DNA of 64,000 nt from Pseudoflavonifractor sp. Marseille-P3106 (GCA_900169975.1 LT827126.1:496001-560000); one strand, 5' to 3'; positions 43,996 through 53,262 are shown, counted from the first letter of the stretch. Notes: generated by a model from the sequence alone, not told the origin. Translations and numbers: made by a program.

Positions 43996-44699
43996 TGACG
44001 CCACTCCTCTCTCATCCGCTCCACTTCCTCCGCCGCGGCCTCATACCGCGCCCGCTTGGCCTGATCCTCGGCCCGCTCCGTCCGGGAGAGGCCCTCGGCC
44101 GCCCGCCGGAGCTTGCCCAACTCCTGCTCCAAGTACCGCTCCCGCAGGGGGCCGTCCTCTCCCCTGCTCTGCCGGCCCACCCAGATCTCCCCCACGGTGA
44201 GGGGAGGCATCTCCCCGGGCTCGGCCAGCAGTACCACATAGAGGGTCTCCCCCTCCTCCACCAGCGTTTCCCGCCGGATGGCAAAACCGTGCCCGGACAG
44301 GTAGCGCCGCAGACCGTCCAGTCCGCTCATGGGCTGGAGGATGTACCGGTGACCGCTCTCCCCGGTCCAGGGGGCGGCGGCCAGAATCTCCGCAATGGTC
44401 TCCCCGCCCATCCCCGCGACGGTGACCGTCCGCGCCTCCTCGGATCCAATGCCGGACAGCCCGTCGCACAACCGGAAGGAGATCCGGTCGGCCACCGCCC
44501 AGCGCTCGGCCAGTGCTCTGGCCCGGCTCAGAGGGCCGGGGCGCAGGTCGGAGGCCACCGCCCGCTCCACCACGCCGTGCTGGATGAGCCACACGGGGAG
44601 CCGTCCATGATCTGTGCCCACGTCGGCCAGACGGGTACCCTGCGGCACCAGTTCCGCCACGGCGGCCAGCCGCGGGGAGAGAGAAAAGGGTCGTTTCAT
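43983..44699 (-). CDS. trmK: tRNA (adenine(22)-N1)-methyltransferase TrmK
   Basis: A 238-residue SAM-dependent enzyme that methylates A22 in the tRNA D-loop. It begins MKRPFSLSPRLAAVAELVPQ, with SAM motif I at RLADVGTDHGRLPVWL (about 24), SDLRPGPLSRAR and VTVAGMGGETIAEIL (about 93). The C-terminal coiled helix (about 180-235) is typical. The stop lies inside the nif3 start region, so the two are translationally coupled. A stronger-looking frame upstream belongs to the DUF1858 region and is not part of it. Confidence 0.93.
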   Translation of the reverse strand: MKRPFSLSPRLAAVAELVPQGTRLADVGTDHGRLPVWLIQHGVVERAVASDLRPGPLSRARALAERWAVADRISFRLCDGLSGIGSEEARTVTVAGMGGETIAEILAAAPWTGESGHRYILQPMSGLDGLRRYLSGHGFAIRRETLVEEGETLYVVLLAEPGEMPPLTVGEIWVGRQSRGEDGPLRERYLEQELGKLRRAAEGLSRTERAEDQAKRARYEAAAEEVERMREEWRQWQA

Positions 44700-44737
44700 G
44701 GGGAACCTCCAAACTTGACATGAAAAATGGGAATGAC

Positions 44738-44766
44738 AAAAAGGAGCGGCAGCGCCGCTCCTTTTT
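44738..44766 (-). terminator. Symmetric terminator after the DUF1858 gene
   Basis: AAAAAGGAGCGGC, 3-nt loop, GCCGCTCCTTTTT. It follows the DUF1858 stop and precedes trmK. Confidence 0.9.
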
Positions 44767-44778
44767 CGGACTGTGAAC

Positions 44779-44985
44779 TTACTGCTCGACGGGAACCAGT
44801 TTGTTGATCTCCGCCAGCAGAGCGTCGGCGTCCACGCCGTGGACCATGCAGGCCTGCTCCACGGTCTCGCCCCGGGAAGAGGGGCAGCCCAGGCAGTGCA
44901 TGCCGATGGAGAGGAACACGGGAGCGGTCTGGGGCGCAATGTCCAGAATGTCGCCGATAATGGTATCTTTGGTGATCTGAGCCAT
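44779..44985 (-). CDS. DUF1858 domain protein
   Basis: A 68-residue protein of the hybrid-cluster-associated DUF1858 family: ITKDTIIGDILDIAPQTAPV, FLSIGMHCLGCPSSRGETVE and a Cys-x2-Cys pair (HCLGC) that could bind metal or be redox-active. The function is unknown; members are small cytoplasmic proteins common in anaerobes. GGAGG lies before the ATG. Transcribed alone, between two terminators. Confidence 0.9.
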   Translation of the reverse strand: MAQITKDTIIGDILDIAPQTAPVFLSIGMHCLGCPSSRGETVEQACMVHGVDADALLAEINKLVPVEQ

Positions 44986-45063
44986 AATAAATAACCTCCG
45001 TAAACGGTAAAATCAGTGATACAAAGATATTATACCCCGGCTGTAGACTTTTTTCAACAGGAA

Positions 45064-45110
45064 AATCAAAGCCGGACCGGCTTTTTTAAAAAACCGGTCC
45101 GGCGTTTTTT
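45064..45110 (-). terminator. Terminator after xerD
   Basis: GCCGGACCGG and CCGGTCCGGC arms separated by a T/A-rich loop, with T runs on both sides. Confidence 0.85.
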
Positions 45111-45988
45111 TATGTACGGGGATGGGCCTTGTTGTACACGTCCTTCAGCTTCTGGTTGACCACCTGGGTGTACACCTGGGTGGATGAGATGTCGGCATGC
45201 CCCAGCATCTCCTGAATGGAGTGCAGATCCGCCCCGTTTTCCAGCAGATGGGCAGCGAAGGAGTGGCGCAGGGTGTGGGGCGTGATGTCCTTCTGGATGC
45301 CAGCCAGCTCCTGATAGTGCTTGATGATCTTCCAAAAGCCCTGCCGGGACATCCGGGAGCCGTTCATATTCACGAACAGGGACGGCTCCTCCGGCTGTTC
45401 GATCATCTGGGGCCGGACGTGGCGAAGATAGTCATCCAGCGCCCGGACCGCCGTGGGGTAGAGAGGGATGATCCGCTCCTTTTTGGCCCCCGGACAGCGG
45501 AGGAAGCCGGCACTGAGGTTCAGGTGTTCCACGTCCAGCCCGATCAGCTCGCTGACCCGGATGCCCGTGGCATACAGCAGCTCCAGCATGGCCTTGTCCC
45601 GGCAGCCCTTGGCGTCCCGGGCGTCAGGCTGCTCCAGGAAAAGTTCCACCTCTTTGCTGGTAAGGATCTGTGGCAGCTTACGCTCCACCTTCTCCAGCGC
45701 CAGCCCCCTGGCGGGATTTCGGGAAACCGCCCCCACGGACATGAGGTAGGTGTAAAAAGACTTGAGAGCCGCCAGCGCCCGGGTGGCGGTGGCCACCGAC
45801 TTGCCCAGGCTGAGCAGGTACCGGGTGTACCTCTCCACATCCGCCTGGGCGGCCTTCTCGGGCGTCAGCTCCTCACTCTCCAGCCAGCGCAGATACTGCC
45901 GGAGATCCCGCAGGTAAGAGCTGACGGTATTGTCGGAGGAATGCTTTTCTCCGGACAGGAACGCCCGGTATTCCAGCATCAGATCCAT
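45110..45988 (-). CDS. xerD: Site-specific tyrosine recombinase XerD
   Basis: A 292-residue recombinase for chromosome-dimer resolution at dif. N-terminal core-binding domain (YRAFLSGEKHSSDNTVSSYL), catalytic Arg in ATGIRVSELIGL (about 150), Lys in PGAKKERIIPL, HxxR in HTLRHSFAAHLLENGADL (about 245), His in LGHADISSTQ and Tyr in VYTQV (about 277). Length is standard for XerC/D. It lies just after the SpoIIM-type gene, as spoIIM-xerD does in Bacillus, which supports the XerD rather than XerC call. Confidence 0.94.
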   Translation of the reverse strand: MDLMLEYRAFLSGEKHSSDNTVSSYLRDLRQYLRWLESEELTPEKAAQADVERYTRYLLSLGKSVATATRALAALKSFYTYLMSVGAVSRNPARGLALEKVERKLPQILTSKEVELFLEQPDARDAKGCRDKAMLELLYATGIRVSELIGLDVEHLNLSAGFLRCPGAKKERIIPLYPTAVRALDDYLRHVRPQMIEQPEEPSLFVNMNGSRMSRQGFWKIIKHYQELAGIQKDITPHTLRHSFAAHLLENGADLHSIQEMLGHADISSTQVYTQVVNQKLKDVYNKAHPRT

Positions 45989-46018
45989 CCGCTCTCACCT
46001 ACTTTTCTTCCTGAATTT

Positions 46019-46645
46019 TCAAGACAACACAGACACAGCCCCCATCAGCAGAACGGGGACCAGATAGCGCTCCATGAGGACGCAGACACACAGCGCACCG
46101 GCGCATAGGCCGGAGCGATAAAAGAATTCTCTGTGATAGGGCAGCTCTCTGCACCCCTGTCCGGCAGGGCGGGCGGCCAGGCTCCAGGCGTTGGAAAAGC
46201 TCTGCACCGACAGCAGCAGAAAGACCGGAATGGACACCAGTCCCGTGACCCCCAGCAGCAAAAAAGCCGCACTCAGCCCCGCCCTGCCGTAGACCCGGGC
46301 GAAGGAGGCAATGGAAAAGGCCAGAAAAAAACCGCGGAGCGAGGAGAGCACCGGGACCCCCAGCAGTCCCAGCCCCGTAAAGGCAAACAGAAACGCGGCC
46401 AGGGGCCAGCGAACGGTCCTCCAGATGAGTCCCGGCCACGCGGGAACACTCAGCTGCCCCTCCGACGCCGCGGCCAGAAACTGTTCCAGATAGGCGCGCA
46501 GGGCCTCATCTCCCCCGCCGCCGGAATGAAACGCGATCCAGCATCCAAAGAGCCCACCCAGCGCAAAAAAGACCGCCGTCACGACGAGGGCCGGGGTTCC
46601 CTCCGCCGCCGGGGTCCCCCAAATTCCTGCGACCGCTCTGCGCAT
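46019..46645 (-). CDS. spoIIM: Stage II sporulation protein M-like (SpoIIM)
   Basis: A 208-residue protein with five to six membrane helices. SpoIIM is part of the SpoIIDMP engulfment machine in the mother-cell membrane. The conserved fold features PVLSSLRGFFLAFSIASFAR and LLGVTGLVSIPVFLLLSVQS are visible. GGAGGTGAGG lies before the chosen ATG; an ATG five codons upstream overlaps that site. Immediately before xerD, the classical neighbourhood. SpoIID-type proteins are elsewhere in the window (50 kb). Confidence 0.85.
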   Translation of the reverse strand: MRRAVAGIWGTPAAEGTPALVVTAVFFALGGLFGCWIAFHSGGGGDEALRAYLEQFLAAASEGQLSVPAWPGLIWRTVRWPLAAFLFAFTGLGLLGVPVLSSLRGFFLAFSIASFARVYGRAGLSAAFLLLGVTGLVSIPVFLLLSVQSFSNAWSLAARPAGQGCRELPYHREFFYRSGLCAGALCVCVLMERYLVPVLLMGAVSVLS

Positions 46646-47048
46646 TGACCTCACCTCCATGGCACACTCTATGCCGAAGTGGACAGGTCCATGCCTCAAA
46701 AAGGGGCTCTCAAAGTGTTTCTTATTTTAATCTACTTTCCCTACCCGCGCAACCCTTTTTTGAAAAAAATTATTATGTTACAATATTATGTAAATATTAT
46801 TATGTAAAGCTTTGAGGGAAACCCCTTCTTCCCGTAAGAGGCCCAAACGCACTCTTCACGAAAAAAGCACATGATGTGGTGCTGTTCCCTCGCTTTTTGC
46901 TCAAGATACGCGGTTTTCACAGGGGAACGCAGGGGGTATACGCTCTGTATTGATAACAGAGCGTATACCCCCTGCGTTTGGCGCCGAATCGCAAGTCCCC
47001 GCTGAATTCTGACATTTTATGTCACCGGCAGAAAGCGGGGACACACCG
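46646..47048. other. AT-rich intergenic region with a large palindrome
   Basis: No gene is supported. It contains a run of ATTATTATG(T)A repeats (about 46768-46806) and the perfect palindrome listed separately. A promoter for spoIIM-xerD is expected near 46700-46760. Confidence 0.6.
46926..46978. repeat. Perfect 23-bp inverted repeat
   Basis: Arms AACGCAGGGGGTATACGCTC (plus TGT) and their exact complement, with a 7-nt ATTGATA loop. There is no T tail on either side. It lies about 70 bp after the TIGR04086 gene, so it could be its terminator or an unrelated palindromic element. Confidence 0.85.
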
Positions 47049-47480
47049 TCAGCGCCGCCGCCGCTTCCCTCCCCTGCCAGAGCCGCGCCTCCCGCCGCCC
47101 AGGATGCCAGCGGCTGCGCCGCCGCACAGTGCGCCGCAGAGAAGACCCAGGCCGCCGTTTTCCGGCGTCATAGTGTCGTAAAGGAGCAGCCCCAGGGTCA
47201 GCTGAAGGAGGAACAGCACCGCTCCCACTGCCAGACCCACGAAAAGCCCTCTTCCTTTACAGCTTCTGACTGCCAGGAGCCCTCCGGTGAAGCTGCCCAG
47301 CACACACCCCACCACAGTCAAGCGCTCCTGGAGTCCGGGGTCCAGAATTCCCTGGGAGACCCCCACCGCCGCCAGGAACAGAAAGGCCAGGCAGATGAGA
47401 AAGGCAGTCCCGCCGCCCAGGAGAATGCTTTTGCAGTACCGCAGGAGCCTGGCCCCCTGCTCTTCCTCAGTTTTTCGCAT
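47049..47480 (-). CDS. TIGR04086 family membrane protein (YrzE-like)
   Basis: A 143-residue protein with four membrane helices (CKSILLGGGTAFLICLAFLF; ERLTVVGCVLGSFTGGLLAV; GLFVGLAVGAVLFLLQLTLG; GLGLLCGALCGGAAAGILGG) and a basic Arg/Gly-rich tail. The family is conserved next to yajC in spore-formers and its function is unknown. It follows yajC by 68 nt on the same strand. Confidence 0.88.
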   Translation of the reverse strand: MRKTEEEQGARLLRYCKSILLGGGTAFLICLAFLFLAAVGVSQGILDPGLQERLTVVGCVLGSFTGGLLAVRSCKGRGLFVGLAVGAVLFLLQLTLGLLLYDTMTPENGGLGLLCGALCGGAAAGILGGGRRGSGRGGKRRRR

Positions 47481-47548
47481 AAAAAGTCCCCTCCCCGCAC
47501 CGATGTTTCACAGCATCTTATGCAGGGAGGGGCGCCAGCATGTCTTTT

Positions 47549-47848
47549 TTACTTGGTGTTTTCCACGGACTGAGTACCCTTGCTGGACACAGACCACTTG
47601 GTGAACTCCATCCGGACCCGGTCTGCACCGGTCTCAATGACGATGGTGTTGTCCTTCACGGCACAGATGGTGCCAACCACACCACCGATGGTGGTGATCA
47701 CGTCGCCCACCGTCAGCTCGGAACGCATCTTCTCCGCTTCCTTTTTCCGCTTGTTCTCCGGACGAATCAGCATGAAATAGAAGATAGCGATCATCGCTAC
47801 CAGCATGACGATCGTCATAACGTTCTGGTCCAAATTAATTCCCTCCAT
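47549..47848 (-). CDS. yajC: Preprotein translocase subunit YajC
   Basis: A 99-residue single-pass membrane protein that joins the SecDF-YajC complex. Hydrophobic N-terminal helix (VMTIVMLVAMIAIFYFMLIR), then PENKRKKEAEKMRSELTVGD and the SH3-like VITTIGGVVGTICAVKDNTI stretch. GGAGGG precedes the ATG. Downstream of tgt on the same strand, the usual queA-tgt-yajC order. Confidence 0.94.
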   Translation of the reverse strand: MEGINLDQNVMTIVMLVAMIAIFYFMLIRPENKRKKEAEKMRSELTVGDVITTIGGVVGTICAVKDNTIVIETGADRVRMEFTKWSVSSKGTQSVENTK

Positions 47849-47919
47849 GAAAGATTTTTTATTTGCAGTGAAAAGTAGTATATCCTATCAGCCAAACTTT
47901 TGCAATAGTTTCCGGCAAA

Positions 47920-49050
47920 TTAAATCCTGCGTTCCAATTTTTCCGAATACTCTGCCCGGAAGTCCTCAAAGGTTCCGGCGTCCAAAGCGGAACGGATCCG
48001 CTCCATGAGGGTGTTGTAGAAATGCAGATTGTGGAGCACCGCCAGGCGCATGGCCAGCATCTCCCCCGCCGCAAACAGGTGGCGCAGGTAAGCCCGGGAG
48101 AAGGACTGGCAGGCCGGGCAGTCACAGGTCGGGTCGATGGGCCGGTCGTCCAGCTTGTACTTCTCGTTTTTGAGGTTGATGGAGCCCTCCCAGGTATAGA
48201 GCTTGCCGTGGCGGGCGTTCCGGGCAGGCATGACGCAGTCGAAGAAGTCCACGCCCCGGGCCACCGCCTCGATGATGTTGGATGGGGTGCCCACCCCCAT
48301 GAGGTAGCGGGGTTTGCCGGTGGGCATATGGGGTTCCACCGCGTCGATGATATCGTACATCACCTGGGTGGGCTCCCCCACCGCCAGGCCGCCGATGGCG
48401 TAGCCCTCGCAGTCGATCTTCCTGATCTCCTCCATATGCCACACCCGCAGATCAGGGAAGGTGGCGCCCTGGTTGATGCCGAAGAGCATCTGATCCGGAT
48501 TCACGGTGTCAGGCAGGGCATTGAGCCGGTCGTGCTCGGCCTTGCAGCGCTCCAGCCAGCGCACCGTGCGCTCGCATGAGGCCTTGGCGTAGTCGTAGGC
48601 GGCGGGGTTCTCCACGCACTCATCAAAGGCCATGGCCACGTCGCTGCCCAGGCGGGACTGGATCCGCATGGACTCCTCAGGCCCCATGAAGATCTTCCGG
48701 CCGTCGATGTGGGAAGAGAAATAGACCCCCTCCTCCCTGATCTTCCGCAGGCTGGCCAGAGAGAAGACCTGGAACCCGCCCGAGTCGGTGAGGATGGGCC
48801 CGCTCCAGTCCATGAACTTGTGGAGCCCGCCCAGGGCGCGCACCACGTCGTCGCCGGGTCGGAGGTGGAGATGATAGGTGTTGGACAGCTCGATCTGGCA
48901 GCCGATGTCCACCAGATCGTGGGCGGAGACGGCCCCCTTGATGGCCCCCTGGGTACCCACATTCATGAACACAGGGGTCTGGGCGACGCCGTGGGCGCAG
49001 GTAAAAACGCCCCGTCTGGCCCGGCCCTCGGTCTTGGTCACTTTAAACAC
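47920..49050 (-). CDS. tgt: Queuine tRNA-ribosyltransferase Tgt
   Basis: A 376-residue enzyme that exchanges G34 for preQ1 in GUN-anticodon tRNAs. Catalytic Asp in PILTDSGGFQVFSL (about 90), second Asp in GVDFFDCVMPARNARHG (about 263) and zinc ligands Cys-x-Cys-x2-Cys and His in TCDCPACQSFSRAYLRH (about 302-330). GTG start with AAAGGAG 7 nt upstream; further upstream the frame runs into queA's end. Length matches the family. Confidence 0.95.
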   Translation of the reverse strand: MFKVTKTEGRARRGVFTCAHGVAQTPVFMNVGTQGAIKGAVSAHDLVDIGCQIELSNTYHLHLRPGDDVVRALGGLHKFMDWSGPILTDSGGFQVFSLASLRKIREEGVYFSSHIDGRKIFMGPEESMRIQSRLGSDVAMAFDECVENPAAYDYAKASCERTVRWLERCKAEHDRLNALPDTVNPDQMLFGINQGATFPDLRVWHMEEIRKIDCEGYAIGGLAVGEPTQVMYDIIDAVEPHMPTGKPRYLMGVGTPSNIIEAVARGVDFFDCVMPARNARHGKLYTWEGSINLKNEKYKLDDRPIDPTCDCPACQSFSRAYLRHLFAAGEMLAMRLAVLHNLHFYNTLMERIRSALDAGTFEDFRAEYSEKLERRI

Positions 49051-49087
49051 AGAAAAACTCCTTTGTCGTTGGAATGGGGCCCGGCGT

Positions 49088-50116
49088 TCAGGAGATGAAC
49101 ATGGCATCTCCGAAGGAGAAGAAGCGGTAGCGCTCCTTCACCGCCTCGGCATAGGCGTCCAGCACATGCTCCCGGCCCGCCAGGGCGGAGACCAGCATGA
49201 TGAGGGTGGACTCCGGGAGGTGGAAGTTGGTGATGAGGCAGTCCAGCGCCTTGAAGCGGTAGCCGGGGAAGATGTAGATGCTGGTCCATCCGGCGCTCTC
49301 CTTCAGCGTACCGTCCTCTGCCGCCCAGCTCTCGATGGTGCGGCAGGAGGTGGTGCCCACGCAGATCACCCGCCCGCCGTTTCGCCGGGTGGCATTGATG
49401 GTCTCAGCGGTCCCGGCGGAGATCATGCAGTATTCCGAGTGCATCTCGTGCTCGGTGGGGTCATCCTCCTTCACCGGCCGGAAGGTGCCCAGGCCCACAT
49501 GGAGGGTCACATAGCAGAGCTTGACGCCCATGGCCTCGATCTGTCCCAGCAGCTCCCGGGTGAAGTGTAGTCCCGCGGTGGGGGCGGCGGCGGAGCCCAC
49601 CTCCCGGGAATAGACGGTCTGGTACCGCTCCGGATCCTGGAGCTCGGCCTTGATGTAGGGAGGCAGGGGCATGCGGCCCAGCTGTTCCAATATCTCCAGG
49701 AAAATGCCCTCATAGTGGAAGGAGACGATCCGGTTTCCCCCGGGCAGTTCCTTCTCCACTGTGGCAGTGAGAAGCGTTCCGTCCCCAAAGACGATCTTCT
49801 GTCCGGCGTGCATTTTCCGGCCGGGCCGGACCAGGCACTCCCACTTCCCTTCTCCCCGGTCGATGAGGAGGAGGATCTCCACCGCGCCGCCGGAGGGATC
49901 CCGGTGACCCAGCAGGCGGGCAGGCAGCACCCTGCTGTCATTGAGGACCAGGCAGTCCCCCGGGCGGAGGAACTGGGGCAGGTCGTAGAAATGCCGGTGC
50001 TCCACAGCGCCGGTCTCCTTGTTCAGCAGCATGAGCCGGGAGCCGTCCCGGCGCTCCAGCGGGGTCTGGGCGATCAGTTCCTGGGGCAGGTCATAGTAAA
50101 AATCAGAGGTCTTCAT
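49088..50116 (-). CDS. queA: S-adenosylmethionine:tRNA ribosyltransferase-isomerase QueA
   Basis: A 342-residue enzyme that builds epoxyqueuosine from preQ1-tRNA and SAM. It begins [20 protein letters not shown] and contains [47 protein letters not shown] and [19 protein letters not shown]. Length is standard. ATG preferred over a TTG five codons earlier. It precedes tgt by 37 nt and follows a SpoIID-type gene by 20 nt. Confidence 0.95.
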   Translation of the reverse strand: MKTSDFYYDLPQELIAQTPLERRDGSRLMLLNKETGAVEHRHFYDLPQFLRPGDCLVLNDSRVLPARLLGHRDPSGGAVEILLLIDRGEGKWECLVRPGRKMHAGQKIVFGDGTLLTATVEKELPGGNRIVSFHYEGIFLEILEQLGRMPLPPYIKAELQDPERYQTVYSREVGSAAAPTAGLHFTRELLGQIEAMGVKLCYVTLHVGLGTFRPVKEDDPTEHEMHSEYCMISAGTAETINATRRNGGRVICVGTTSCRTIESWAAEDGTLKESAGWTSIYIFPGYRFKALDCLITNFHLPESTLIMLVSALAGREHVLDAYAEAVKERYRFFSFGDAMFIS

Positions 50117-50136
50117 CTTGCGCGTTTCCAACTTTC

Positions 50137-51789
50137 TCAGCGAATTTCGGTGCCGGGGTAATAGAAGGTCAATATCTGCTCAAAGGTCTTGCCCTGCTGA
50201 GCCATGGCATATGCGCCCCATTGGCTCATACCCACGCTGTGCCCCCAGCCGGAGCCGGTAACGGTGAACACGTTCTCCCCCGCCGAGGTGCTCCCCGTCG
50301 GAGCGGGCAAAAACTGTGTACCGGAGCCGGTGATGACGTAGGGGTTGCCGGTGATCCTGGCCGCCGCGCCGCTGCCGCCGATGGCATAGACGCCGCTCAT
50401 GGAGGTCAGGGTCCCTCCCCCGTCGGTATAGTATACCCCGCCGGAGGTCTTTTCTGACGCCGAGACCGTATATCGCATGGACTTCAGCCCCAGCAGGTTC
50501 CGCACCCCGCCCTCCTTGGTGAAGGGCCAGCTCTTGCCGTTGGCGTCCAGGAAGGCGATGGACTTGACATTCCCTGTGGGAGTGGTGGCGGTGATCTGGA
50601 AGTCCACGATAGAGGCGCAGTTGTACCCCTTGGCCTGGAGCTTCTCCGTCAGCTGAGCGGCGGTAAAGGTCTCACTCCAGCTCCAGTAGGAGATCTTGTC
50701 GGAGACCGCGGCCTCATAGGGATCGGCCACGCCGGAGAGGTAGGGGATGGGCTGGCTGCCCCAGACATTGCGCACGTCTTCAGTGCCGCCGCCGCTGGAG
50801 GAGAAATAGTAGGTCTGGGCGGGCGTTCCGTTGTACAGCACCCGCAGCCCCGCCGTCTCCGCCGCCGCCTGGGCGGTGCGGGAATCGGTCTCCCCCATGC
50901 CGTAGTAGGCCTGGCAGTGGGTGGTGGAGCAGATGTCGAAGCCGGAGGCGTTATGGCGGCCCAGATTGATCTCGTAGTAGGTCCGGGCACACACCGCCTG
51001 TGCCTTCAGTGCCTCCAGCGGCCAGCTCCGGCTCATTTCCCGGGAGACGACGCAGTTGATGTAGTCCTCCAGGGGCAGAAGGTTGGAAACCGTCAGATCT
51101 CCCCCGCCCACCCGGCGGTACTGGAACGCACCGTAATAGCGGTTCCCCTTGAACCAGGTGACGGGCCGGGTGGTGCCGTCCGTCCCCGGCTGAACGGTCA
51201 GGGATCTCTCGGCCCCGCCGTCAAACTGGAAGAGGATTTTGGCCGTGCCTGTTTTTACCACCGACACGCCGTAAGAGCTGGTGCCTGCTGCTGTGCCGCC
51301 TGCGGCGTCGGCGGCCGCCTGAGCCTCCTCCCGGGTGGCGTAGGCCCCTGTGCGGACCTGGTAGGCCCCGTCGATCCAGGCGGGAAAGCCGCCCGCGGCG
51401 TCGGCCGCAGCCCGGGCCTCTTCAAACGTGGCCGGGGCCAGGGGGAGCTGCACATGCCAGCAACCCACGCAAACATCGGAGGTGACGGCATCGGAATAAC
51501 TGGTGTAGCCGTTGTAGGTCCCGTACCACACAGTCTGGGTCTTGACCACGGACACGCCGGTCTCCCTGGTCTCCCCCACCGGACAGAAGTTCCGGTCGGT
51601 GTCCAGATAACCGAAGCGGTAGCCGCTGCCGGCGTCGTTTTTCAGGTTGGCTCCGTCCAGGGCGTCGCTGCCGTAGACCAGTCCCACCAGCACGGGAACC
51701 GTCTCCGTCCCGGCCGCCCGGGCGGCGGGAGGCAGAAAGGCGCTCAAAAGTGCGGCGGTGCACAGAACCGTCAACCATTTTTGTCTCAT
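50137..51789 (-). CDS. Secreted SpoIID/LytB-domain protein with SPOR-like repeats
   Basis: A 550-residue exported protein. Signal peptide ([20 protein letters not shown]). SPOR-like peptidoglycan-binding units lie at about 110-165 ([40 protein letters not shown]). A SpoIID domain (about 240-540) has the catalytic Glu in [20 protein letters not shown] (A), [12 protein letters not shown], and [20 protein letters not shown] (Q). SpoIID is a lytic transglycosylase of engulfment; LytB-type relatives remodel wall in vegetative cells. The SPOR units suggest binding to denuded glycan. Upstream of queA, a conserved neighbourhood in this group. Confidence 0.88.
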   Translation of the reverse strand: MRQKWLTVLCTAALLSAFLPPAARAAGTETVPVLVGLVYGSDALDGANLKNDAGSGYRFGYLDTDRNFCPVGETRETGVSVVKTQTVWYGTYNGYTSYSDAVTSDVCVGCWHVQLPLAPATFEEARAAADAAGGFPAWIDGAYQVRTGAYATREEAQAAADAAGGTAAGTSSYGVSVVKTGTAKILFQFDGGAERSLTVQPGTDGTTRPVTWFKGNRYYGAFQYRRVGGGDLTVSNLLPLEDYINCVVSREMSRSWPLEALKAQAVCARTYYEINLGRHNASGFDICSTTHCQAYYGMGETDSRTAQAAAETAGLRVLYNGTPAQTYYFSSSGGGTEDVRNVWGSQPIPYLSGVADPYEAAVSDKISYWSWSETFTAAQLTEKLQAKGYNCASIVDFQITATTPTGNVKSIAFLDANGKSWPFTKEGGVRNLLGLKSMRYTVSASEKTSGGVYYTDGGGTLTSMSGVYAIGGSGAAARITGNPYVITGSGTQFLPAPTGSTSAGENVFTVTGSGWGHSVGMSQWGAYAMAQQGKTFEQILTFYYPGTEIR

Positions 51790-51805
51790 AGTCCACTCCT
51801 TTGTC

Positions 51806-51834
51806 TTGACACCGCGGGGCGGTTGTGATAGTAT
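51806..51834 (+). promoter_or_regulatory. Sigma-A promoter of the lysine-riboswitch operon
   Basis: TTGACA, 17-bp spacer, TAGTAT, about 14 bp before the L-box. Confidence 0.85.
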
Positions 51835-51847
51835 CAGGAAAATATTC

Positions 51848-52018
51848 GTCAGATAGAGGCGCGGCAGACCTGGTGTAGCGCGGCGAGGGCTCCGGAGCCC
51901 TGTGACCCGCGTGAAGGAGGCGGCCGCCGAAGGGAGCGTCCTCCGGAGGGACCTTCTCTGGTCGCAGAGAGAGACCTCTCCCGACTGTCACCGGGCCCCC
52001 GGTGGAGCGCTGTCTGAT
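51848..52018 (+). promoter_or_regulatory. Lysine riboswitch (L-box)
   Basis: Conserved L-box blocks occur in order: AGATAGAGGCGCG at the 5' side, GAAGGAGGCGGCCGCCGAAG, CTGTCACCGG...GGTGGAGCGCTG, closed by P1 pairing of GTCAGA with TCTGAT. CTGATTTTG at its 3' end (52014-52022) is exactly complementary to CAAAATCAG (52064-52072), which is also the 5' arm of the terminator. Lysine binding would hold CTGAT in P1 and free the terminator to form. Confidence 0.9.
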
Positions 52019-52064
52019 TTTGACTGACGTGAGGGATGGGCGACCATCTCTGACATTATAGTAC

Positions 52065-52100
52065 AAAATCAGCCGCTGGTAAAGCCGCTGATTTTTCTTT
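52065..52100 (+). terminator. Regulated terminator of the lysine riboswitch
   Basis: AAAATCAGC and GCTGATTTT arms followed by TTCTTTTTATTT. Competes with the L-box antiterminator pairing. Confidence 0.85.
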
Positions 52101-52161
52101 TTATTTCGGGAGATTCAAAGGGCATCCGTGTCATAGAATAAAAATATGGAGGTAGATGGAG

Positions 52162-53247
52162 ATGGAGAAATTCAAGGTCGGGATCATTGGCTGCACGGGC
52201 ATGGTGGGACAGCGGTTCATTACCCTCACCTGCGGCCACCCGTGGTTTGAACTCACCGTTCTGGCGGCCAGCGCCCGGTCCGCCGGGAGACCCTACGGCG
52301 AGGCCGTGGAGGGCCGCTGGAAGCTGGACATTCCCATGCCGGAGCAGGTGCGGAACATGACTGTTCTGGACGCCGAGGCCGATCTGGAGCAGATCGCCGC
52401 CCAGGTGGACTTCGTCTTCTCCGCCGTGGATATGAAGAAGGAGGAGATCCAGGCGCTGGAGGAAGCCTATGCCAGGCACGAGTGCCCGGTGGTCTCCAAC
52501 AACTCCGCCCACCGCTGGACCCCCGACGTGCCCATGGTGGTGCCCGAGCTCAATCCGGAGCATCTGGAGGTCATCCCCGCCCAGCGCAAGCGTCTGGGCA
52601 CTCAGCGGGGCTTTATCGCGGTAAAGTCCAACTGCTCCATCCAGAGCTACGCCCCCGCCCTCACCCCCCTTCGGAAATTCGGGCTGGAGAAGGTGCTGGC
52701 TTGCACCTATCAGGCAATCTCCGGCGCGGGCAAGACCTTCGGGACATGGCCCGAGATGGTGGATAACCTCATCCCCTACATCGGCGGCGAGGAGGAAAAG
52801 AGCGAGCAGGAGCCGCTGAAGGTCTGGGGCAAGGTGGAAAACGGCGTCATCGTCAGCGCCGCCAAGCCCGCCATTACCGCCCAGTGTCTGCGGGTGCCCG
52901 TGTCCAACGGCCACACTGCCGCCGTCTTTGTCACCTTTGAAAACAGGCCCTCCATGGAGGAAATGAAGCAGATCTGGGCGGAGTTCAAGGGCATTCCCCA
53001 GGAGTTGGGCCTCCCCACCGCGCCCAAGCAGTTCTTCCATTATTTTGAGGAGTCCGACCGGCCCCAATGCAGGCTGGACCGGATGCTGGAGGGCGGTATG
53101 GCCATCTCCATCGGCCGCCTCCGCCCCGACACCCAGTACGACTACAAGTTCGTCTGCCTGTCTCACAACACCCTGCGGGGAGCTGCCGGCGGCGCGGTGC
53201 TGCTTGCAGAGCTGCTCTGCGCCCAAGGGTACATCGGCCACCGGTAA
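52162..53247 (+). CDS. asd: Aspartate-semialdehyde dehydrogenase
   Basis: A 361-residue enzyme that reduces aspartyl phosphate to the semialdehyde. NADP fold opens with VGIIGCTGMVGQRF, catalytic Cys in KSNCSIQSYAPA (about 155), His-region GHTAAVFVTF and the acid-base residues in the Glu-rich GGEEEKSEQEP stretch. It is longer than the typical 330-residue bacterial form and resembles the archaeal/fungal-type class found in many clostridia. Second ATG used because GGAGG lies 9 nt before it; the first is only 3 nt away. First gene after the lysine riboswitch. Confidence 0.93.
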   Translation: MEKFKVGIIGCTGMVGQRFITLTCGHPWFELTVLAASARSAGRPYGEAVEGRWKLDIPMPEQVRNMTVLDAEADLEQIAAQVDFVFSAVDMKKEEIQALEEAYARHECPVVSNNSAHRWTPDVPMVVPELNPEHLEVIPAQRKRLGTQRGFIAVKSNCSIQSYAPALTPLRKFGLEKVLACTYQAISGAGKTFGTWPEMVDNLIPYIGGEEEKSEQEPLKVWGKVENGVIVSAAKPAITAQCLRVPVSNGHTAAVFVTFENRPSMEEMKQIWAEFKGIPQELGLPTAPKQFFHYFEESDRPQCRLDRMLEGGMAISIGRLRPDTQYDYKFVCLSHNTLRGAAGGAVLLAELLCAQGYIGHR

Positions 53248-53262
53248 GAAAGGATGAAGACC

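Noticed and set aside
43983-44939. A longer TrmK starting inside the DUF1858 gene
   Set aside because: The added residues come from another frame of DUF1858 and cross a strong terminator. MKRPFSLSPRL is the family start.
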